A stretch of DNA of 64,000 nt from positions 8,756,306-8,820,305 of the forward strand of contig JAKTNV010000023.1 in NCBI GenBank assembly GCA_022747635.1, given 5' to 3'. This DNA comes from Hetaerina americana. Lineage: Eukaryota; Arthropoda; Insecta; Odonata; Calopterygidae. The notes under the pieces were generated by a model that had not been told where the DNA came from, did no database searches, and worked only from the letters and a program-made list of their open reading frames with translations. The translations under genes were made by a program, and so were the position numbers. Of the stretch, positions 11,110 through 22,124 are shown piece by piece. The stretch's first letter is position 1; every line of letters starts with the position of its first letter.

Positions 11110-11480
11110 AAAAGACTATCGAAAACTAAAAGAGGGTCGTTTAGTATGGCGTGGACACGAGTCGTTGAGGGGTGTAGATAGGAGGCGTTCGAGATGAGTA
11201 AGGAGATGAATGGGGAAAATAAAATAAACGGACACAAACGATGAGGTTCTAGGTATGAAAGAGAAGGTTGCTGGGAGAAATTCGACGGGGGCAGGACGAG
11301 TGGATGCAATGGATACCGAGAGTGTAAATGGGATGTTGATTGCGGCGAGAGAGGGGAGAACGCAGGGAAAGGAGGAAAGGCGAGGTGAAGGAAGACACGA
11401 AGATAGTGTGCTTGGGGGTGGGATTGAGGGAAGGAGAAGGTATGAAATAGTTCTTGTAAAGATATTTTGCGTCATCTTAG
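11110..11480 (+). pseudogene. Probable RTE LINE C-terminal remnant
   Basis: A purine-rich segment. Its plus-strand reading partly parallels the C-terminal part of the RTE element at 3110-3500: an AFEM start followed by a Lys/Glu-rich run and GKGGKAR-like residues. The opposite strand shows the same Ser/Pro/Phe-rich shadow frame as that element (SSFV, LLSTPL). Many stops are present and similarity is weak, so this is a tentative call. A simple purine-rich sequence is the alternative. Confidence 0.35.
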
Positions 11481-12110
11481 TTAAGGCTTACGATTACGGT
11501 GTTGCGCAAAGCTGGAGTTCATCAAAACCCTACCATAAGCCGGTACACTGCTAATAATTACACTTGCTCAAAACTATTATTTCATTTCAATATCCGCGCG
11601 AAACCAATCCAACCAAAATAAATTTTAATTGTTTCAAAATTTCAAGATAGAATTTCTACTCATTCTAAATTATGAATCATGAGGTTCCTATTTACTGAGA
11701 ATGAAAAAACGTTATATTTTTTTAGGTATGATTAAAAATGCAATGACTTGAGTAACACTTAATGACAAACAATTGCCGCGTAGCATACCGGTGTCCGTTT
11801 CTCGTGGCTGCAAGTTTACAAAGCCATGGTTTTTTGCCCATTGCAAGGAATGTCGAATGATAATTAATCTGTTTCCGTCCCATCCTTGCTCCAACAATGT
11901 GAAACGCTACATATCAAGTCGGTCTTTGTTTTTATAGGGCTTATAAATTCACAAGTAAATTTACAAGTAAATTCAATAGTCACTTTGAGAAGCGGCCTTA
12001 ACTAATCGTTTTGCTCACCGTGGGAAACGTGAGTATTGGCGGAAGACTCCCCGCCGCATTTAATGTCACCGTTGAGCCGACGAATAATTCGGAATGGTTG
12101 GCATTTGGCC
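11481..12110. other. No recognisable gene
   Basis: AT-rich with short direct repeats (ACAAGTAAAT twice at 11951-11972). No motif was recognised. Confidence 0.4.
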
Positions 12111-12183
12111 TCGTGTTTGTGTGTGTTTGCCTGTGTTTGTGTGTGTTTTTGTGTGTGTGCGTGCGTGCGTGTGTGTGTGTATA

Positions 12184-12241
<58 letters not shown>
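12110..12241. repeat. (TG)n then (TA)n compound microsatellite
   Basis: A TG/TGTTTG-rich run (12115-12180) passes through GCGTGCGTG into a pure TA run (12180-12241). As at 2.7 and 29.7-30.1 kb, a Penelope-like fragment follows directly. Confidence 0.9.
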
Positions 12242-12244
<3 letters not shown>

Positions 12245-12381
12245 TTTTTGAAAGTCTCACGGACGTGAATAATAATGTATAACACTTAGCACCAGTGGAC
12301 ACAGACAAAAACACAGAAACACACAAAAAAGAGACTCACTATTTTTCGAATTTACGGTGGTCGTGACCACCTTTATCAAGG
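12242..12381 (-). mobile_element. Penelope-like terminal fragment, diverged copy
   Basis: Next to the TA run. It retains the landmark order seen in the copies at 2961 and 29766: GGACACAGA, ACAGAAACAC, GAGACTCACT, TTCGAA, then a perfect six-base-pair hairpin GGTGGT-CGTG-ACCACC at 12356-12371 and TTTATCAAG. On the minus strand the hairpin is preceded by TTGATAA and followed by GTAAA, decayed forms of TGATGA and GAAA. The hairpin stem sequence differs from the other copies yet still pairs, which suggests the structure has been conserved. Confidence 0.45.
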
Positions 12382-12540
12382 AAGAGAGGGACAGAACTGA
12401 AGGGAATACGATGGCTGGAGCGATGGATGGAAGGGGAAGGTGGGGAGAGAATTCCGAAGGGACGGGTTTGGAGGGGCAGCGTTAGAAGGGTGGGGAAAAT
12501 GTAGAAGGTGATGGGGGTGGAAGGGGGGATCCCTCCCCCC

Positions 12541-12810
12541 TTCCATCCCAATCTGGATTACTGGAGTGATCAGTATAGAATAACATAAAGCGGTGGGGAC
12601 GAGAGCCAACGAGGGGTTGCCATAGTATTAAATGAAGAGGGAGAAAGAAGCGTAGTCAACATAGAGCAGGTAATGGATAGATAATTACTAGTAGAGATAA
12701 AAGCAGACCCGACGAACTTGGTTATCATTCAGGTATGAATGCCACCGAGCAACCATAAGGAAGAAGAGGTCGATAGGATATACAATCAGTTAGAGGACTG
12801 AGAGATCTGG
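12541..12810 (+). pseudogene. RTE LINE 5' (endonuclease) fragment
   Basis: Nearly the same sequence as the minus strand of 5640-5390, here on the plus strand: GATTACTGGAGTGATCAGTA, GAGCCAACGAGGGGTTGCC and ATAGAGCAGGTAATGG. It encodes pieces of the apurinic-type endonuclease (YWSDQYR, ANEGLP-type frame shift, NIEQVMDR) with stops. A truncated copy whose closeness to 3088-5853 points to a shared recent source. Confidence 0.8.
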
Positions 12811-13003
12811 CAGCGCACCTCCACCTTTGACAAATTTCAGTCGACTGCCGCCTCAGGCCTCGTCCCTCCTATATAGTATATCCATCCGACCGCCGAATCG
12901 GCGGCCGATCTGGCATAGGGAGGAAGGACGGTCCGAGACGGACGATCGGCTGGATTGTCGGCGGTGGAGATGCACTTCCAGGTCACAACTTGTGACAATT
13001 CTT
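12811..13003. other. Short spacer with a palindrome
   Basis: Between an RTE fragment and the DIRS-like fragment. It includes the inverted repeat CCGCCGAATCGGCGG at about 12891-12905. It may be part of the retroelement that follows, but that cannot be shown. Confidence 0.35.
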
Positions 13004-13935
13004 CTATTGTTTGAATGTACAGAAATTTAAGGTCGGGGTTGGTGAACAGTGCCCCCTTCCTTCTATCATTGAATGAAATGTAGCCATATTATTACAAAAC
13101 ATGTTAACATTACAATTAGTTGGGCAAATTTGTAGCGCGTGGGAGAGCCCCATCAGGGCTGCGTAGCCCTCCGCTTCCAGGATCGGCTGGTCCTCGTCAA
13201 AACACCAAATTTCGGTTATATCCATTGTAGGAATGACCCAGGCTGCTTGAAAAGGGGTGGCGTCCGTGTATACATCGATTGATGTTGTCCAGGTGCTAAA
13301 TCTTCGCCTCTTGTGCCATACTCCGGCCTCCCATAAGTCTAGGGCCCACGTTGTTTGACGTCGATCCAGATCGGACATTAAGAAATACGGGAGGCGGAGT
13401 ATGTAGGCGCACCATGAAATAAATCCGAGTGCCTTTGGGAAGTCACAGCGGCGCAGTCTCGGAATCACATCGATGATATATATTTTGCCCGCTGGAGGCT
13501 GCCCTTGGTCAGGGAGAGTTCTCGTGTGTTCGTGTTTATGTTGACCCCAAGGTATTTCAGTATCTATGTGGGTCTCAGGGCGCTCTTTTCTATGTTGATC
13601 GAGATTCCTAGATCGTTCTGTAGGAAATGCAGAATGTCGTGTACTGGTTGTGGGGCCCCTGGAGGGAAAAGGAACAGCCAGTCGTCCAGGTAGGCGATCA
13701 TCGGCACTTGGAACTTGTGGTATACTTCTTGTGCCACCGCCCTAGCCCATCGCTGCATGATTGCTGGCGCCAGGGCATGCCCCATGGGCAGACGTGTCCA
13801 CTGAAAATATTCGTGGCTGTACATTGAGTGCATATCTTGTGATTTGGTCACCAATGTAATAACTATTTCCAAACTTGGCACGGCTTTGAATTTCTCAATC
13901 GGATGCATATTTGTAGACTTGTAGAACAGAGGCAT
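13004..13935 (-). pseudogene. DIRS-like reverse transcriptase / RNase H fragment
   Basis: A retroelement polymerase on the minus strand, in two open parts. The first (13935-13567) holds the reverse transcriptase palm: YFQWTRLPMGHALAP, then the catalytic box YLDDW, then LGISINIEKSALRPT. An in-frame TAG at 13564-13566 follows, then KYLGV, and a frame change near 13470-13500. The second part (13468-13004) holds an RNase H-like domain beginning VYTDATP, with LEAEGYAAL further on. Y-L-D-D-W plus a following INxEKSxLxPT block is typical of DIRS-type elements. TDATP opening the RNase H also recalls other reverse-transcribing lineages. No tyrosine recombinase or methyltransferase part is seen. It is truncated upstream by a TGA just before codon 1 and is dead. 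Confidence 0.65.
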
Positions 13936-14130
13936 ATAGAATGGCTCTGCTCAGCCGATGCTGGAGTTTGCAAAGCTCCGAGCAGCAATTTGGTTTTGAA
14001 GCTTATCAGGGAAAGTGTGTTGCACTCCCTATCCTCTGTCGCCCCCTCAAAATCCTTCTTTCCTGCACCTATTAAGGTTATAGCCATTTGTTGTCTATAT
14101 CTCTTTTTTCTATCTCTTGTCTCTCCACAG

Positions 14131-14307
14131 GGTCCTGAAATTCCTTCCAAGTCTGTCGCTGTACAGCGGAGGAAAAGCTGCCCATGGCATCACTGAGGAT
14201 GCGGGGAAAACAGCCTTGCTGTTTGCTGGTCGGCCTACTAGGGATTTCGTTTTTCCTCTACTCATCGTACAGTCCACCCGTGCACTACATTGAGAGACAA
14301 GACTATG
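14131..14307 (+). other. Exon with 5' UTR and first coding part of the galactosyltransferase
   Basis: Preceded by a strong pyrimidine tract ending CTCTCCACAG (AG at 14129-14130), so at least one non-coding exon should lie further upstream. It ends at a consensus donor: ACTATG|GTGAGT at 14302-14313. 53 nt of 5' UTR precede the ATG at 14184. Confidence 0.7.
14184..14307 (+). CDS. Beta-1,3-galactosyltransferase (GT31), coding exon 1: signal anchor
   Basis: Encodes residues 1-41 plus the first base of codon 42. The order is a short basic tail (MASLRMRGK), then a hydrophobic segment from about Cys12 to Tyr26 (CCLLVGLLGISFFLY), then a lumenal start. This is the cytoplasmic tail and single membrane anchor expected of a type II Golgi glycosyltransferase. 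The phase-1 donor at 14308 matches the phase of the acceptor at 16910-16911, giving an uninterrupted 440-codon reading frame. A second in-frame ATG (codon 6) is possible; the first is kept because it adds the positively charged tail. Seen directly: ORF, anchor, splice sites. Inferred: the joining of the exons. Confidence 0.75.
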
Positions 14308-14859
14308 GTGAGTGATGCTTGGTCGCCTTTCCTTCAAGATGTCGTCCTCATGTTTACACCTTGGCATAAACAGATCACATCCACTTGGTATTTTGGATGC
14401 TTGAGGCATGGGATTGCTTTCTCACCCAGAAACTTATTGGTCATGAAAATATTCATGGTAGGATTCTTTCCAATATATGCAAAGGAAATGTTAAAATTAT
14501 TTTTCTGCGTACAGGTGTATTTGTGTGTGTTATTATTATTAATTGCTCGGTAAAAACAAAAGTTTACAAGATAATTTTTTGAAACATCGAGTATTTTTTG
14601 AGGAGATCAGTGTTTTTGGGAATGGCTGCATGGGGGTAGTTTTCTCTCAGGGGGTTGAAACCTCTCCCTGCACCCCCACCGCTCCTTCCATGTTGAAGGG
14701 AAGCACACCATGGTGATAGCACCCACGGTGGCTGGACGACAATCTCACCGGCTCGATGATAGCAGCATAAACATCCTTCTGTGCCAAGCACTTGTGGAAG
14801 GTACTTTGTCCAGTGCATTACACAATGAAGCTAAGGCCCAAAGCATCTGCATTTGCAAT

Positions 14860-14996
14860 TAAAATTAGGAGGATTAAAAGAAAGATTAGCCATATGGATG
14901 GACGATAATGGCAAGAGTGGAGTGGGAAGGAAAGGAGTAGGATAATGAAGTGTGTAAAAGTACTGGGATTAATAACCCAAGGCATGAATAAATAAA
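14860..14996 (+). mobile_element. 5'-truncated LINE 3' end
   Basis: Reads AGGATTAAAAGAAAGATTAG, GTGGGAAGGAAAGGAGTAGG and GGGATTAATAACCCAAGG, ending in GAATAAATAAATA, a short AATA-type tail. This resembles 3' ends of RTE-type elements, such as the tail at 3088-3107 and the (TTTA)n tail at 19626. No coding part remains. Confidence 0.4.
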
Positions 14997-16089
14997 TACA
15001 TTAGGAATAGAGTTATAGTAATACTTTCCATTAGGTAACATGGTAAAGCAAAAATTGTATTCCGATTTTGCAAAAATACAATTCTTGACTGTTGCAGAAA
15101 ACGTTGTTGTAGCCTCAAAATGAGTTAAATTTATCGAGGTTACATTGACTAGTGTTTTATATCTTTTCTCCTCCGACTCTTTTCTTCGGGTTCTGCTGTA
15201 GTATTACAATATAATCCATTTTGCAGATCTTTCTTTTGAAGTAGTGTGTTAACTCCTCATAAATTACACTTTTGGCTGTGGTCATAACAAATTTTGCTAA
15301 TTTGTGATCATGGTTATTAAATCCTCTTATGGGGATCCCACTATAGAGTAATATAGAGAAAGGGTTTGTGCTTCTGTTAAGGTTTTTCTAAATTTAACGA
15401 TTTTCCGCCACAAACCTTGGACTCTTGTGCACACAAATGCCAGGTGCCAGGAATTTCCTTCTTGACGAGAGCACCATGGGTAGTCAGACGTTGGGAGGAT
15501 GCCAGCAGCCTGGAGGAAGCAGGAGTCTGCCCATCTACCATGCTCTAAATTCCAGGAGATATAAATGTCTCAAGACTGGGTCCAATTCACTGCCTCGTGG
15601 CACAGACCGCTCAAAGGCCGGGAGGGACCCTGTTGCAGATACCTCACCTCTCTCTACATTGCTCTTTTGGATATAGGAAGCTTGAATAGTAGTTTCCTTC
15701 TTGGACTTAGGAGGCAGTAGATGGTGGTATGAGTTGGCGGAGGCCACCAAGTCGGGAATGGTTGACCGTGGAGAAGGGAGTTTCCTTTGGAGATGAGCAA
15801 AAGGTGAAAGGCAGCAAATGCTTTGACAGCACTTTTATAAAAATCATCAGTAAGATGGCACCTTGGTTACTTTCACACCTCCATTGGCAGCTTAAAGACT
15901 TTTCCTATATTCCTGTTGCCTTACAGATGTTCTTATGCCACTGGGAACCATTATATGTTTCCTTGAGTAGCTTCTGTTGGAAAAACATTCGGAAGGAGAG
16001 GACTTTGTCCTCGATGGTAACTCGCCCGAGACCACCTTCACTGGCTGGAGCATTTCAAGAGTTTCCTTTAACCCAATGTTTTCCACCAG

Positions 16090-16265
16090 ACCAAACCAAA
16101 GGTTCCAAATTGGAATGAAAGAATGGCAATAGGTTGGAAGCATTACAACGGGCCATGATGAAGGAGCTTAGCAGCATTCAGGCCACTGCCCTCCAGAAGG
16201 TGTACAAGGCATGTAAATCCCACTGGCGTGGACACGCAAGGGTGCTTCATAGAAGACTTTTGAAT
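16090..16265 (+). pseudogene. Possible transposase C-terminal remnant
   Basis: A plus-strand frame of about 50 codons reads LEALQRAMMKELSSI, then ALQKVYKACKSHW, then a stop. It vaguely recalls the C-terminal helix of mariner-type transposases (compare FEDWIKRWHKC in the intact mariner at 27.3 kb). No catalytic residue is present. Low confidence. Confidence 0.2.
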
Positions 16266-16911
16266 CAATGTATTAATTCTTGCTAATCATTTTTTTAAAT
16301 AGACTCAGTGCTACTGCTTTTGGGACAGATCTCGTGCATCATTTTGTGCATAATAAATGCTAATTTGAAATTGAAATGTTCGGTTCTGTTTAACCAAGAA
16401 AAATAATTATGTCAGGTGCACTCTGCAGAATGATAGTATTTGGAACATATATTATGTCTTCAAATCTATATAATCTAAGGTTAATGGAATATATGGTATT
16501 GGAAATTCAATTTTTGAATACCAACAAACTTGATGCCATGGGCTGTTTTTTGTTTGGGAAACCAAAGCTCTTAAATTATGATTCTGTATATGCATAAAAA
16601 TCAACTCTCAATTTCAAAGAGCACGATTGAATGCATACATATCAGCGTGTGCCTACAGTGCAATTTTTAATCATTTAAATTTAATTTGAAACTCCAATTT
16701 ATTGTATTTTGGAAGTGATGGATTAATGAATTTTGGCGAGAGAATTCTTGGGAATGCCTTTTCAAAAAAGGAAACTAATATGGGAACAAAGCACTATTTA
16801 TTTGGAAAGCCCATTGCACGTAAAAATTCTACTAAATCAACATGCTTTTTTCCCAGTGCTCCATAGATATGCTCACCGCTTTATATTTCTTCTATTTTCC
16901 TTTCATGGCAG

Positions 16912-18110
16912 GCCAAAACATATCCAGATCATTACCAAACCATCCCCAAGAAATAGCTGCCCCACCTGTCGCAGAGAAAATTGTGTCCTCTACGCAGTGG
17001 GAGGAGTCGCCTCTGACGTTAGGGTCACCTGCCGTGGTGCCCTCATCCTCCCTTACCCCTTCTTCAAATGCGGAGAACAACATCATCATCCATGACACCG
17101 AGTCCTCCAAGCAAACCAAGGCCACACAGAATGTTGTGGAGGAAGTGGTGCCTGGCATGGTGACCCTGGCTCGGGAGCCATGGGAGCAGCAGAGGGTCGT
17201 CAAGAAGGATGCCCTGGTGTCTGCCCCGATGGCTACGCATACCAATGCCTCGGAGGAAGTGCCATCCCTGGCAGGGCCAATGGCACGTGGGGTTGTCACC
17301 TCATCCCTGTACGATGCCGGCCATGACATTGCTGCCACCCAGCTGTGCCAGGATGCTGGAAGTGGAATGCAATTGCTTGTGTTGGTGACGTCGGCACCAC
17401 GGCATGCCGATGCCAGAATGGCCATCAGGCAGACATGGGGGCACTTTGGGGTTCGCAGGGACATGAGTGTGGGGTTCCTTGTGGCAAGTTCCAAGGAGAG
17501 TGATACCCATCACCTGCTGGAAGCAGAGTCAGCCCTTTATTCTGATATTATTCGAGCCAAGTTTGTGGACTCGTATGTGAACCTTACACTGAAGACAATT
17601 TCCATGTTCGAGTGGGTTGACACATATTGCCCCAAAGTTCACTTTGTCTTGAAGACCGATGACGATATGTTCATAAATGTGCCTCGCCTTCTTAGTTTTA
17701 TTAGAAAACATGCCGGAGATAAAAGGACAATATATGGTCGGCTTGCAAAGAAATGGAAGCCAATAAGGAACAAAAAATCCAAATACTATGTTTCTCCACA
17801 GCAATATAAACCTTCAGTGTTCCCTGACTTCACCACAGGACCAGCTTACCTACTAACAAGTGATACAATACATGACCTCTATGTGACTGCCTTAAATAAA
17901 ACTTACCTGCATCTGGAAGATGTTTATGCCACCGGAATAGTGGCACAGGACATAAAGATTAAGCGTATTCATGCCAATGAATTCATGAATAAACGAATAT
18001 CATTTCATGCTTGCAATATACAAAAGGGAATTAGCATTCACATGGTGAAATATCCAGAACAATTTGACCTTTGGAAGAAACTCTTGGATGGCAGGACTAA
18101 GTGCAAATAG
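16912..18110 (+). CDS. Beta-1,3-galactosyltransferase (GT31), coding exon 2: stem and catalytic domain
   Basis: Completes a 440-residue protein with exon 14184-14307 (acceptor CATGGCAG|GCC). Residues 42 to about 195 are a Ser/Thr/Pro-rich stem. The rest is the GT31 domain: AIRQTWG at 212-218, GFLVAS, a long helix ending FVLKTDDDMFIN with the metal-binding acidic triad at 291-293, FTTGPAYLL, and LEDVYATGI (E377-D378-V379). Family members transfer galactose (or GlcNAc) from the UDP sugar in beta-1,3 linkage in the Golgi lumen, with a divalent metal at the acidic triad. N-glycosylation sequons are seen at NAS, NLT and NKT. Length and layout are normal and no break is present, so this looks functional. 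An upstream ATG at 16842 also gives a long frame, but it lies in the intron and lacks the membrane anchor. Which acceptor sugar is used cannot be read from sequence; a beta-1,3-GlcNAc-transferase of the same family is the alternative. Confidence 0.88.
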
Positions 18111-18970
18111 AATGCTACTCCTTTATCAATACTTTTAATGTGCAACTCAGAATGAATTGCTACCAAATAGGTATTAATAGAGCAATGGATGGCTTCCAAA
18201 CCAATGTGTGATGTGAATCATAAATCAGCTGTGATTAATGAGTTTTAATAACTCAGAAACTACATTCCTCAAGGATGATTTTTTTAAGTGACTCATTAGC
18301 TGGTGAGCTTCATGAAAGTAATATTTTTATTGGACAAGTGTATATAGAATTGAGAGTCATCCCCAGACCACAATATGCTGAATATTATAAATATATGTTG
18401 TGATAGTGATCTGAAAAGCATATCAGAAACAGACAGTTAAGGCTTCAAGGAAAAATAGGCATATCGCTGCATACATATTTCTCTGTATTTTTCTTTAAAT
18501 ATATTTTTTCATCGTTTGGAATTTTAATGGAAATTGAAACAAAAATATTTTTCATTAAATCCTGTCTATGAAATCTAGTGGAGTTTCTTAATCATTGGAG
18601 GCAAATTTAAGGTGGTGATGAAATACTTCTGGACATGTTGTGTTCCAAAACCCATGTGAACTCAAGAATGCATAATCAATTGTATGTGTTGATACATGTT
18701 TTCCCAACTGTGTCTACAATTGAAGTGCCATCTAGAGATACCATAAAGTATAATGGCATGGGATTCATTATGTTTAGCTTTTATTTTAGTTCAACTTCTG
18801 TGGGCCAACAAAATTCTGTCAGAGAGCATAGGTTATTTGCATAATGGTTTGAGAAATTATGGCTAGTCAGTGTACTTTACTGATGGAACTTCTTTTAAAA
18901 TCAAGAAATATTTTAAACCATATGAGGTGTTAGTTTTAATGCCCAATAAATTTTTCTGGTCATGAATTGT
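18111..18970 (+). other. Probable 3' UTR with polyadenylation signal
   Basis: AT-rich sequence after the stop codon with no open frame of interest. The first canonical AATAAA is at 18945-18950, followed by TTTTTCTGG and a T/G-rich stretch, giving a 3' UTR of roughly 0.85 kb. Another AATAAA lies at about 19238. The choice between them is inference. Confidence 0.5.
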
Positions 18971-19625
18971 TTCAGGGAGCACATCAAACAGGTAAGCATT
19001 TTTTATTCATAACACTATATCAAAGCCTTGCTAAGTCAGACTACACAGAACAAAAGGCTGACCAAATTTAGAAAAAATCTGGATTAACTGGGGATTAAAC
19101 CCATGCAACCTTACAGAATATTTTTCATCTATATTATTTTGAGTACTTAATTATGTGGTTTAAAATGGCTTCATTTCGTGAAGAGGAAGCCTCATATTAA
19201 AAAAATATCTTATGTCAATTTAACAAAATCCTTTTTGAATAAAATACATCCCAGATTGTCCTTGGATTTAAGCTCAGTTATTCCTGAGCAACTACATTCA
19301 ACAATGGTAATGTGTTATTAGCCATTTTATCAATGATTATCTCTTTTAATTGGTCTATTTGCATACATTAAGCAGATTGATCAAGTTTTAATTTGATAAA
19401 TGCGAGTTTAACTGTAGAAAATTGTGCAAGTTTTCAATGGTGAATTTTTGTGTACTAGAGCAACACATACAATACTCAGCCAACTCTGTTCTCTGTTAAG
19501 CTTAAATTATTCTATCGAGAAAAGAGACTTACTTCAGTGTATAACTAATACATCTTGCAGAGGTTATTTACAGTAGTTTAGGAAATTTCTGGAATCTGAA
19601 AATATAGCAAGCATACTTCTATTGC
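18971..19625. other. No recognisable gene
   Basis: AT-rich intergenic sequence downstream of the galactosyltransferase. No motif or repeat was recognised. Confidence 0.5.
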
Positions 19626-19800
19626 ATTAATTTTTATTTATTTATTTATTTATTCAGTATTGGTCCGAAAACAGCACATTTTGGCCTTTACATCGAACTT
19701 TTAACAATAATAACAATGGTCACATTTACAAACACCCAATATGGCATCCCAAACCCAAACACCCAATAATCAATATGGCATCTGGTAAATAGGCAATTGT
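19626..19800 (-). mobile_element. LINE 3' end with (TTTA)n tail
   Basis: A (TTTA)n run at 19632-19660 follows a T run. It is then followed by TTCAGTATTGGTCCGAAAAC and GGCCTTTACATCGAAC. Read on the minus strand this is a LINE 3' UTR ending in (AATA)n. The motif AAACACCCAAT occurs twice at 19731-19770, with ATATGGCATC beside it. Confidence 0.45.
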
Positions 19801-20094
19801 GAAGAAAAAATTACCTCCTTCATGCAAAGAGGAATATCGAAAATATCTTCAAATATTCTAATATCATTCATTCCTAATTTGCAGGCTAGATTATCTGAAA
19901 ATAAACAAATGCCAATCGTAAAGAGGGTAGATTATCTGAAGTGTTGTGAGAATATGCAATAAGGACTGATGGAGAGTAGGAAGCAAAGTACAATAAGGGA
20001 CTTTGAAGGTAGATCCTCAGAATGGTGTGATTAGTATCCGCTGGAATTTGTAATTTCTTCCCAACACATTCATAAGAAGGCAAAACACTGACAC

Positions 20095-20930
20095 CCTACT
20101 GCACAATAAACTCTCCTCAAATTCTGTTTTCATTCCATTTCCCTTCATTCTGTTCAACATGCCTATTGTTTCCCTAATTATATCTTGCTTGACTTATCTA
20201 TCGCTACTTATTTTGACTTGCTTCCTATCCCTTCTATGGCAGTCTTCAATATTCTATCCTTAAGTGAAATTCTTGGAATCCTCCTCTCCTGGATTCTTTA
20301 GATTTGTCCCAAAGAAGTGCTTTCCTGCCCCACCATTCAGATCACTTCTGTGTATCTTCCTAGCCATCTGTTTTACCTCTTCCATCAGTCTCAACAGCCA
20401 CACCTCAAAAGTCTCGACGATCTATATAAGTTTCTGAACCAGGCAAATCCACATTCCATGCCGAAGTGTACCCTTGTATTTTCTTGACCTCTTTACTGAA
20501 CAACCCTTTCATCAAGTTCCTCCTTGTGAAAGTTTATTTGCCTAATGCAATTATTCTTCTTAAATCCCTGCTATATTGACCATCTTGATCCAAGACACTT
20601 CCAACAAGCATTAAATGCTCCACCTGCTCTAGTTTTTGCCCTCGTATTTTTTTGTTAAACTTAGCTTACCACTTGCTAGAAATCCTCTTTGACCTTCGTT
20701 TTCCTTACAGTGATCCTCATCACCTACCCATTACACTTATATTCTAAACTGCTCAGCAACGACTCTTACCCTTGGCTCACTGGCGAATAAAGCCGGACCA
20801 TCCACAAACCTGAATGATTTTATGAATTCCCCAGAGTCTGTACCAGTCTCAAATGGCACAGGTAGCAGATGTGGAATCAGGATTTGAAGTCTGAGAGGGT
20901 TGATATAGAACTGTCCACTATCCCCCATTT
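20095..20930 (-). pseudogene. RTE LINE reverse transcriptase/C-terminal fragment, minus strand
   Basis: Diverged copy of the element at 3088-5853 in the same orientation. Nucleotide landmarks match 3540-3750: CTCCTTGTGAA, CAAGACACTTCC and CTGCTCTAGTTTTTGCCCTC. Near 20740-20870 the minus strand encodes GEFIKSFRFVDGPALFAS, a decayed form of the FADDQAL catalytic region, with the paired Asp lost. Many stops. Confidence 0.7.
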
Positions 20931-21570
20931 TCTTCTATGTATGCATGGAAAAAATGGTGAAAGAGGCACTGGAAACTTGAGGTAGGAGTTATAGTTTGTG
21001 AATTCATACCATCAGGAAGACTTTTGGATAATCAAGCTTCAGTTAGGCAGTTAGCCAGTAGATTCAAATCCTTGCTGAGAACGATGAAAGTTAGTATGAT
21101 ATGCATGGGATGAAAATCTCGGTTGAATAATATGGTAATGAGGTTCCTAAGAAATGGGAAGGTTAAGAAAAATTTTAAAATTGTAGGGCATAAAATGAAA
21201 CAGTTCAGCTGATATGTAGAAGTTATTTTTGTCAAAGATGCAGGGGCATGTAGGACAGTAGACCTGCCTTAGCAATGGGAGCTTTAAAAATGAACAGGGA
21301 GTTTATGGCATAGACTGTAACTTTGTAAACAAAAGATTAGTGGAAACTTTGAAATGGAGCATGGTTTTGCATGGAATGGAAACTGGGTCATGATAAGCGC
21401 AGATAGAAGGCTTTTGAAATAGGTGTGTGAATAATGAAGAAGTATAATGGTAGGAAAGAAAATGAACAAGAAAGTACCAGGAATGGTTGGGGAGGTATTT
21501 AAAGGTCAGTTGAGCAGATGTTTGGAATGTTGAAGACTTGGGAATAGAAGGGGAGACTGTTATGCAATTG
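20890..21570 (+). pseudogene. RTE LINE reverse transcriptase/C-terminal fragment, plus strand
   Basis: Plus-strand reading in broken frames: HYPPFSSMYAWKK, KLEVGVIVCEFI and LLDNQASVRQLAS correspond to the SPLLFNLYVEE, LEVGMKVGGEFV and FADDQAL regions of the RTE element. MVMRFLRNGKV and a Lys-rich C-terminal part (KKMNKKVPGMVGE) follow. It sits directly against the minus-strand fragment, so the two copies form an inverted pair joined within the reverse transcriptase domain. Confidence 0.6.
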
Positions 21571-22124
21571 AGGTTGAGAGAGGAAAAGATTAGCAGGACT
21601 GATTATTGGGAGGAAGAAATTATTCAGAGATAGGAAATTTTCATTGTGGTGCGAGTTGTTGCATTGCATCATGTTTTGTGTGTCCATCCAAATCCCCAAT
21701 CAGGTGATATGGGTTAAAATAATCAATCATATTCTATCAATCTAAGGGATAAAAGTATGCATGTAAATACAAGGAATTGCAATGGGATACCATTGAATAT
21801 AAGAAACGATGACATGGATATGCAAACTGAGTAGGGGGTTGCCTTGCTTGTGTAAAGACAGTGGCTCACCTTGTTGTATTTTAAGGCTGACCTATTCCAC
21901 ATATGCTTGGACACTGTAATAGAGTTAACCCAGCAGAGAGAGGCCCATGCAGTCCGTATGCAGGTGGTGCCCACGTCACCCATCCCAAGTTTGGTGAAAG
22001 ATAACAATATCACTTGTTAATTGGAATAAGCATGCACATGTAAGCAGGGAAATAACTTGCCTTTTATATAACAGCCCTAATATTTCCTTATACTTTAGTT
22101 TATAGTAAACCATAAACACAGTGA
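21571..22124. other. No recognisable gene
   Basis: AT-rich; probably further decayed retroelement sequence, but no motif can be pointed to. Confidence 0.4.

Larger units (their letters stand above)
14308..16911 (+). other. Intron of the galactosyltransferase gene
   Basis: A 2604-bp GT...AG intron. It holds a probable LINE 3' tail (14860-14996) and a possible transposase remnant (about 16090-16265). An anonymous GC-richer stretch at 15420-15700 has no motif I recognise. Open frames within it lack splice and start support. Confidence 0.65.

Noticed and set aside
16892..17494. 200-codon minus-strand frame
   Set aside because: Antisense to the conserved galactosyltransferase exon and without any domain of its own.
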